Part shown: positions 56,770-64,000 of the stretch, one piece after another | Numbering within the stretch: the stretch's first letter is position 1 | Layout of the letters: each line of letters opens with the position of its first letter | From: Siphonodentalium dalli | Lineage: Eukaryota > Mollusca > Scaphopoda > Gadilida > Siphonodentaliidae | Assembly: GCA_032622095.1 (NCBI GenBank) | Contig: CP136069.1 | Span: 126,439,450 to 126,503,449, forward strand | Direction of reading: 5' to 3' | Length of the DNA stretch: 64,000 nucleotides | Program-made: the position numbers and the translations under genes | The notes under the pieces: model-generated | The model's input: only the letters and a program-made list of their open reading frames with translations | Told to the model about the DNA's origin: nothing | Database searches by the model: none

Positions 56770-59170
56770 CTACCCTTATTTAACCAAAAAAAAACCAAGG
56801 TGAACGCTCTGGTATTCTGTGGTATTCTACCGGGGTGATTGGAACCAGGTAATTTTCCTCGGGTAAAATTCCTCTATTGAATGGTCACCATATTTTACGC
56901 ACAAATGTAGACCCACCCATGGATTTTTACCTTAGTAAAATGTTCACACCCATGTATTTCACCAAGATATTTTACCGGGATGTAAGTATGCATGTGGGAT
57001 TCCACTAGAGTAATTCTACCAGAGTAATTATACCAGGACAATAAAACCTCGATATTTGGTTAAAGTCACCACGGTATAATACCGAGGTGCGCTTTCCGAA
57101 GCTTTACGATATTAGATAACAAATTGGAGGCTATACGAATCACACATGTGGTTACATAATGTGGTAAACTCTTCTGGATTTAGCCCACTTATTTATAAGA
57201 ATAATCGTGTTCCATCCTGTTAACTTTTGAGCATTACGCCGGGTACAATTGTTTTTCATTGATTAACGAACAAAATGTGATTTTATTCTCACAAAAGTGA
57301 CAAAAAACACCTCAACTGAGAAATGTGCTATTGTGAAATAGAGCTATCGCTCATATCCGTGTTAAATTACTCTGATAAAGCTAGGTAAACCATGGTCTAC
57401 ATGGCTCTACTTTGGTAAAATATGGTATAAAGTACTCTGATAAAGCCAGGTAATCCATGGTTTACATGGCTCTACTTTGGTAAAATATGGTATAGTCAGA
57501 TAGATAATGATAATCTCTGGTAAAAGACATGTAAAGTCCATGTAAAAAGACACCCTTGCAAATTCCAATTAAAGGCATGATGTACCCCACTTACATTATA
57601 CGCTGGTAAATCCTGCTGCATTACCATTACATACAAAACATTAACCAACGTGGGAGCCTATGTACCAGCAATTTTGAGATTGGTTGGACTCCACCACTCA
57701 GAGTTGTTTCCGTTTTGGACTTAAATATACAAAAATCCAACCCACCTAAATTCTTATCCCTGGTTGAAATACTTTTTGCAGGATCGGTAGTGTAAATCTG
57801 AACTACTACAAAGACAACATACCAGACTTTAGTCTTGAAATAGGACAAAGATTCATACTATCACTCTCATTGTATCATTTGTGTATTATTGTTCGGCATT
57901 ATCTCACCTCATTCGAAATCAGATATATTTCATTAGCTGCCACATAACATCAATACTAGAGAATGTAGAGCTCATGTATTCACAAAATCCGTATGTGATA
58001 GGAACCAACCCATACACAAAAACACAACGGTTGTATAGCGCCACGTTTTGAAGTGAGTGGTGACTTTTGACGTAAAGCGTTTTAAAGAGCGTCATTTTCC
58101 TCGAAGAAATCTATATTGATTAAATAACGGATGTATTAAAGGTACGGGAGGTCTTGGCGGTGGGTATGCTGTGAAAATATTTCCACGGGTCAAAAACCGC
58201 CACAAACAGAAAGAATATTTTAAAATGTAGACAGACTTTGTCCGTATACAAATAAGAAATATCGCATAAACAGTATGTTATTGTCATATGTTTGACCATA
58301 AACAGTAACTTTCCTGGTGTTTGTTTATATTATGATGGTAAACATAAAGAGCGTTCTTTGTTGCTGGATTCATGATATGGAACTAATAAAGAGTACTTAT
58401 ATCATTTGTGTGTGATTAGCCAGTAACACTGTGCTGTCTTCTGTAACACAATCAGGCTCTTGCTTGGGTAAAATATAGTAGGTCTTTATGGTAGCATGCT
58501 GTTTACGCGATGGTCATGGTATATGAACGAAACTGTATGCGTTATAATATTTTCTGTTTACGGTGATTGGAACAAATATGAATATTTTAAGCCTTTAAGA
58601 AATGAAAAACAATACACACATTTAAAGAGCGTTTTTAAAGAGAGTTTTCCAGAAGAAGTGACTTACTACCGTATGTTCTGATTTACATTGGTTTTTACCA
58701 GTGTATGTCCTGTTTCACCATCATTTTATGAGTAAAGAGGGGTACACCATGCCTTTACTTGCATAGAATTTACAAGGGTATGTCTTTTTACAAGGGTGCA
58801 CACGGCTTTTACCAGAGTTGAATGCTAACCTGACATTAGCATGATTTACATGGAATTTACAAGGGTGTCCTATTTACATAACTTTTACCAGAATATATCA
58901 TTGTTAATCTGACTTTATCGTTATTTACTTTACAAGGGTCTGTCCATTTGACATGGCTTTTACGTGGCTTGTACCAGAGTATATCATTGTAATCCTGACT
59001 TTACCAGCCTTTCCTTAGAATTTACAAGGGTAAGTCATTTTGCATGGGTTTTTGCTTGGCTTTTACACAGAGTATATCATTGTGAACCTGACTGTACCAC
59101 ATTTTACCAGAGTAGAGCCTGTTAAACCATGGTTTACCGGGCTTTTACCAGAGTGTTTTATTGGGATATC
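56770..59170. repeat. Block of inverted GGTAAA / TTTACC subrepeats
   Basis: From 56800 to about 57550 the repeats read mostly ACTCTGATAAAGCCAGGTAA, CCATGG and ACTTTGGTAAAATATGG. From about 58740 to 59165 they read mostly as the complement: CATGGCTTTTACCAGAGTAT, TTTACAAGGGTATGTC. This gives the block two inverted repeat-rich flanks around a ~1.2-kb middle (57560-58700) with no recognised gene. The outer ends (CTCTGGTATTCTGTGG near 56808; TTTTACCAGAGTG near 59145) look like TIRs. Probably a non-autonomous DNA transposon with subterminal repeats. Confidence 0.5.
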
Positions 59171-59453
59171 ACATTATTATATTGTATTATTTATTATCTT
59201 GACGTACTATCGATATGTTAGATCTGTATCGATTGAGATTATACGTAGTCCAGGAGATATTGGTCGACCTCTGCACCCCCCCCCCCCCCCCACAGGACTT
59301 AACTTCACCCCACTAATTTTCTTCATTAAGGTCTCCTGTAATTTTTTTCCCTTGTTAACAAGAAAATAAAGTGGCCGCAGAGACTCCAGACAAGATGGCG
59401 TCCATCATGGCGGCCATTTTTTTAATGCACCAGGTCTCTTTGATCGCCATTAT

Positions 59454-61720
59454 AGTAAAGATGATAGCACATGCGGTCTTGTTTTCCGCTCGATTCGTTA
59501 TGCTAATATACAACCCTTACAAAATAGCCAAAAATCCGACACCAGAATCCAATATGGCGGCCAATATGGCCGCCGAAATGTGAAAATATGCTATTTTTCT
59601 GACATGTTACCACCTTTCGTTTGTCTCTGTGGGAAAATGTTAGAATTTTTGCGTCATGTTATACATTTATCATATAGAGGAGTCATTGGCGAACACATGG
59701 GGACCATAATATGCATTCATTGCGGGATATTTTTGTCCGATATCACGTTTTCCCCAAATGCCGGTATCATAGGTCAAAGCCGAATCTCCGTTAATAACGC
59801 GATGTTATGTTTCGAATCAATGAATGTTATTGCTATTATAACAACACCCATGCATATATAATTGCAGGAGATACTCTAGCTAGGATTCCTCTTATATCTG
59901 AGCTGAGAAATATTTACTCAAATCCAAGATGGCGGCCAAAATGGCCACCAGAAATAAAAAATCGCCGAAAATCGCCGATTTTAACATCAGTGAGCATTAT
60001 CCACGCCTGCTTACTATTGTAAGTTGGGAACACTAATGCGAAGAACTTTCCTTGTACCATATCCAAATAAAAGTCCCCCAAATCCAAAATGGCGCCCACA
60101 ATTTTTTTATGGCGGACAGATTTTGAATAATCACCGAAATTCCCTCATATTCACATCATTGGGCATTATTGTCGAGACAACTCCATCCCTGCGTACATTT
60201 GAGTTGGAAATACTGAGGTAAAGTAATTACCTTACATCTCATGCAAGAAATGGTTTTCCAAATCGAAGATGGTGGCCAAAATGGCGACCGAAATTTGAAA
60301 ACACGCCTTTACTTTCTTAGGATGGGCTTTATTGTTTCGCGATTTCTACCCACCATTACATGTTGATATGTATGAATTATTCATTAGGGTTTGGCAAGTG
60401 ATACTCACAGTCAATATGGCGGCCAAACTGGCGGTCAGAAATTGAAAAGAAGCCGATATTATCACATACTAATTTCAACTTTTTGTCATAATATTGATTT
60501 GTATAAACAAAACGGTACATAATATAATCCATATATTAGTTCCAATGTAAGTCGTAGCCTTTTGGAAGGATGAAAACCCACAATCGCAATATGGCATTTC
60601 AAAATCCATTCTCCACAAAGGGCTCATACTGGCCGTAACCGTATATACGCGCGCCGAATAGTCATATTATGACTTCCAAGAATCAAAACAACAGTACCTG
60701 AGCTTATTCTGAATTTGCCACATTCAGCATTATCTAGACTCGTTTCCGTCTCTTCGTCAGATTAATCTATCTCACTCACAACAACAGTTCACTACTCTTC
60801 TTTGTAGGAGTGTGCCACTAATCGGAATGTTTCAAACAATACATATGCCGGTGTCCAGCTCACGTGTTGGTTTCGAAAGCTTGGAATTCTTAGCGAGCTT
60901 CATTCGTGGTATAGCTTATGGTATAATTCAGATGCTACATATGGGGTATATGCGTCATCTTGCGCGATACACTATAAAGGTATTCGGTCGATGCGTATAC
61001 TAGCTTTCAGAAGGATCTATCTGCGTATTGTCAGCTTTGGTGACCTAATGGGGATAACAACGTGTACTCACCTGGTGATATTCCCAAACAGCCACTTCTC
61101 AATATATGGTTCATCAATTCACATACTCATCTAATACACTGACGTACCCGGACAACTTCTGTATATGGCTTCGAATGTTGAAAGCCCGACATTTGACAGA
61201 TGCATTTCTGCTAAGGCGTAGAAGACCATAATGCATAATATACCCAAACTCCTTGAACATGATCATAAGAACAAGCTTGTTGGCGTCCAGCAATCGTCTC
61301 ACCGAACAGATCCAAGCAGATGATAACAATACACACGGTGCTAGTTTTTGGGTATGTGTCATGATAGTGTAAATGAAATTGGACCATGACTGCACCGCCC
61401 CTTATTTTGTTATGTTTTAGATTAAGACAGGATCTCATGTGTGGCTTTGCTTTCCTTGTATGCTAAGATTGTATGTTCCAATCCGTTTGGTAGCCGTTCT
61501 TAAACAACTGGACCAGGAGTATGTCATCGGCTACTGCTGTATAAGCCCCACCAAGACTGGGGTGTAGTCTTAAAGGCGATACCTTTGATAGTTGGTTGAT
61601 ATGGCATACTCACGCTGGGTGGTATGGTTCAAGAAAGTACAAATGCCATCAACAAAAGGGTGAAAAGTTCAACGCGAAGAACATCCTGATGAATGTTACG
61701 TTGATGAGCTCTTGCATTCA
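59454..61720 (+). repeat. Left arm of a large imperfect inverted duplication
   Basis: The outer ~1.1 kb (59454-~60570) is closely matched, inverted, by about 62930-64000. It includes repeated AAGATGGCGGCCAAAATGG motifs near 59393, 59930, 60090, 60265 and 60415. Towards the centre the match continues but is much more diverged. No intact gene. The matching arm is cut by the window end, so this arm may begin left of 59454. Confidence 0.75.
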
Positions 61721-64000
61721 GTTCAACAAACGTTGGTACACCAAGTGATTTCTTGGTAACATCACCAATGCGACCATTTTCCTGCATGAGACATTAACTA
61801 CTATATTCTAAAGTAATATATATAAAGCTGTTCCCCAACGGCCACAGCCATTGCCATCGAGACTGTAAATTGTTCTTTAAATACATATTGAAATAAATGC
61901 ACCACAGTTCCTGACATTTTCTTGAATAATACCGCCCACATACTGACACTAACCCCGAGAGAGGATAACAAAACACGCATACATTCATGATATAAAGACA
62001 TTATCCTTTAGTCCATCCGACTGTTTTGAGGGAGGCTAGCATATTATTATCCAGACAAAAGTGTACATAGTTGAATCAGAAAGGCTTCGAAACGGATGTG
62101 GAAATACAATCTTACCACACCAAATAAAACCGACACGCATGACATTCGATATCTTAAACATGCACCAGGTGTAGGGGTGGTGTATACAGTGGCCTATTTC
62201 ATTCCCACTATCATGGCGCATGTCCACAAACTAGCATCGCGAGCATTGTTCTTCTCTGCTGGGAGATATTCGACGAGACAACTGCGGGGCGTCACACAGT
62301 TTGCTTCGGATAATGGTCAAGAAGTGTGGGTAGTCTGTACACTAGTGTCTTCTCCTTAGCAGATAGACATCTGGCCAAGGGAATGAAACAGCTAGCAACC
62401 TTCGAAACACTGTCGAAGTTGTCCACATATGCCAATGCGTTCGCTGAGTTTGTGAGTTGACGAACCATCTATTGAGAAGTGACTAGCTAACTGGTTCGCC
62501 AGGTGTACATGTCGTTATCGCATGGGGTATGAGACACATACATAGAGATGACCTTCTGTAAGCTAGTCACCGGAAAATGAATTGTTTGAAACGTTATGAT
62601 TAGAGGGACCCTACTCCCAGGAAGTGGTGAATACTTTGTCGATGTGAGCGACCTAGATTTATCAGACAAAGAAATGGAAGCTGGTCCAGATAATTATGGA
62701 CGTGATGTGGCAAATCAGAATCTGTTATCAGGTAATTGTTCTGATATAACTATTCGGCGCACCTACGCTTACGGCCATTATCGGCGCTAAGTGGAGACTG
62801 GATTTCGAAATGCCACATCGCGATATTAATTGTGGTGTTTCATCTTTCCAGAAGGATACGAGCTATGTTATGCGTTTTAATACCTTTAAGTTGAACTAGT
62901 AGATGGTTTATGTACAGTTTCGTCCATACATACCGATATTATGACAAAAAGTTGAAATTAATATGTGAAAATATCGATTTCTTTTCAATTTCTAGCCGCC
63001 AATTTAGCAGTGATCTTGGCTGTGAGTATCAATTGCCAAACCCTAATGAATACTTCATGTCACTACTCCATATCAACATGTAATGGTGGATAGAAATCGC
63101 GAAACAATAACGCCCATCGTAAAAAAAGTAAAGGAATGTAGACTTGTTTTCAAATTTCGGTCGCCATTTTGACCGCCATCTTCGATTTGGACAAAAATTT
63201 CTTGCATGAGATGTAATGTAATTACTTCACCTCAGTATTTCCAACTCAATTGTAAGCATGGGTGGAGTTGTCTCGACAATAATGCCCAATGATGTGAATA
63301 TGATGGAATTTCGGTGATTATTCAAAATCTGTCCGCCATTGTGGGCGCCATTTTGGATTTGGGGGACTTTTATTTGGATATGGTACAAGGAAAGTTCTTC
63401 GCCTAAGTGTTCCCAACTTACAATAGTAAGCAGGTGTGGAGTTATCATGACAATAATGCTCAGTGATGTTAAAATCAGCGATTTTCGGCGATTTTTTATT
63501 TCTGGTGGCCATTTTGGCCGCCATCTTGGATTTGGGTAAATATTCATCAACTCAGATATAAGAGGAATCCTAGCTCGAGTATCTCCTGCACATATATATG
63601 CATGGGTGTTGTTATAATAGCAATAACATTCATTGATTCGAAACATAGCATCGCGTTATTAACGGAGATTCGGCTTTGACCTATGATGCCGGCATTTGGG
63701 AAAACGTGATATCTGACAAAAATATCCCGCAATGAATGCATATTATAGTCCCCATGTGTTCGCCAATGACTCCTCTATATGATAAATGTATAACATGACG
63801 CAAACATTCTAACATTTTCCCACAGAGACAAACGAAAGGTGGTAACATATCAGAAAAATAGCATATTTTCACATTTCGGCGGCCATATTGGCCGCCATAT
63901 TGGATTCTGGTATCGGATTTTTGGCTAATTTGTAAGGGTTGTATATTAGCATAACGAATCGAGCGGAAAACAAGACCGCATGTGCTATCATCTTTACTAT
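61721..64000 (-). repeat. Right arm of the inverted duplication, cut by the window end
   Basis: Reverse-complement counterpart of 59454-61720. The last bases (ATGATAGTAAAG read on the minus strand) match about 59455-59470. Inner homology includes a frame-conserved peptide-level match (FIxTIMxHxxKLA near 62197-62236 plus strand against about 61335-61380 minus strand). The ORFs on both arms are short and broken. I recognise no protein family. Confidence 0.7.

Overview
The window looks like nuclear DNA from an animal, most likely a mollusc or another lophotrochozoan. It is AT-rich and gene-poor and is packed with short interspersed elements, Helitron-like units, non-LTR reverse transcriptases, a Bel/Pao-type LTR element, terminal-inverted-repeat (TIR) DNA transposons and fold-back palindromes. 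Nothing looks bacterial: there are no operons and no ribosome-binding sites. The taxonomic guess rests on repeat style and on one neuropeptide-receptor-like gene, so it is tentative.

Layout. 0.1-6.0 kb: a tRNA-derived SINE, then seven Helitron-like units joined head to tail, each ending in a hairpin plus CTAG. 6-13 kb: (TA)n and GGTACC-type repeats, fold-back palindromes, a five-copy 316-bp satellite made of long hairpins, and an array based on TTATAACGAAATA. 13.2-22.1 kb: a decayed CR1/L2-like LINE whose 3' part is interrupted by a 6.4-kb DNA transposon. That transposon has ~650-bp TIRs and a broken ORF series with an XPG-I/FEN1-like (PIN-fold) nuclease signature. 22.2-26.8 kb: a Bel/Pao LTR element on the minus strand, with gag and protease remnants, no pol, and a CCGGG target-site duplication (TSD). 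27-30 kb: minisatellites, a hAT-like element with an 8-bp TSD, and a fold-back.

30.4-48.9 kb: a direct tandem segmental duplication of a 6.0-kb unit. The second copy has grown to 12.45 kb by a 2575-bp Helitron (filled site here, empty site in copy 1), a 3580-bp composite insert and a 279-bp internal tandem duplication. Both copies carry the same truncated LINE reverse transcriptase with different damage, and the same piggyBac-like MITE in TTAA. 49-52 kb: a Helitron Rep/helicase fragment and a second hAT-like element related to the one at 28 kb.

53.8-54.9 kb: the only convincing intact host gene, a 379-residue rhodopsin-class GPCR whose coding region lies in one exon behind an apparent splice acceptor. 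55-64 kb: repeats containing GATGGCTGCTGGCGGCC, a 2.4-kb block of inverted TTTACC/GGTAAA subrepeats, and a large imperfect inverted duplication that runs off the window end.

The genes do not form one pathway. The window is a record of nested transposition around a single receptor gene. The most interesting items are the nuclease-encoding transposon, the tandem Helitron array, the dated Helitron insertion, and hairpins that share ends but differ in their middles. Element ends were read by eye and may be off by a base or two. Identities and family names need alignment to confirm.
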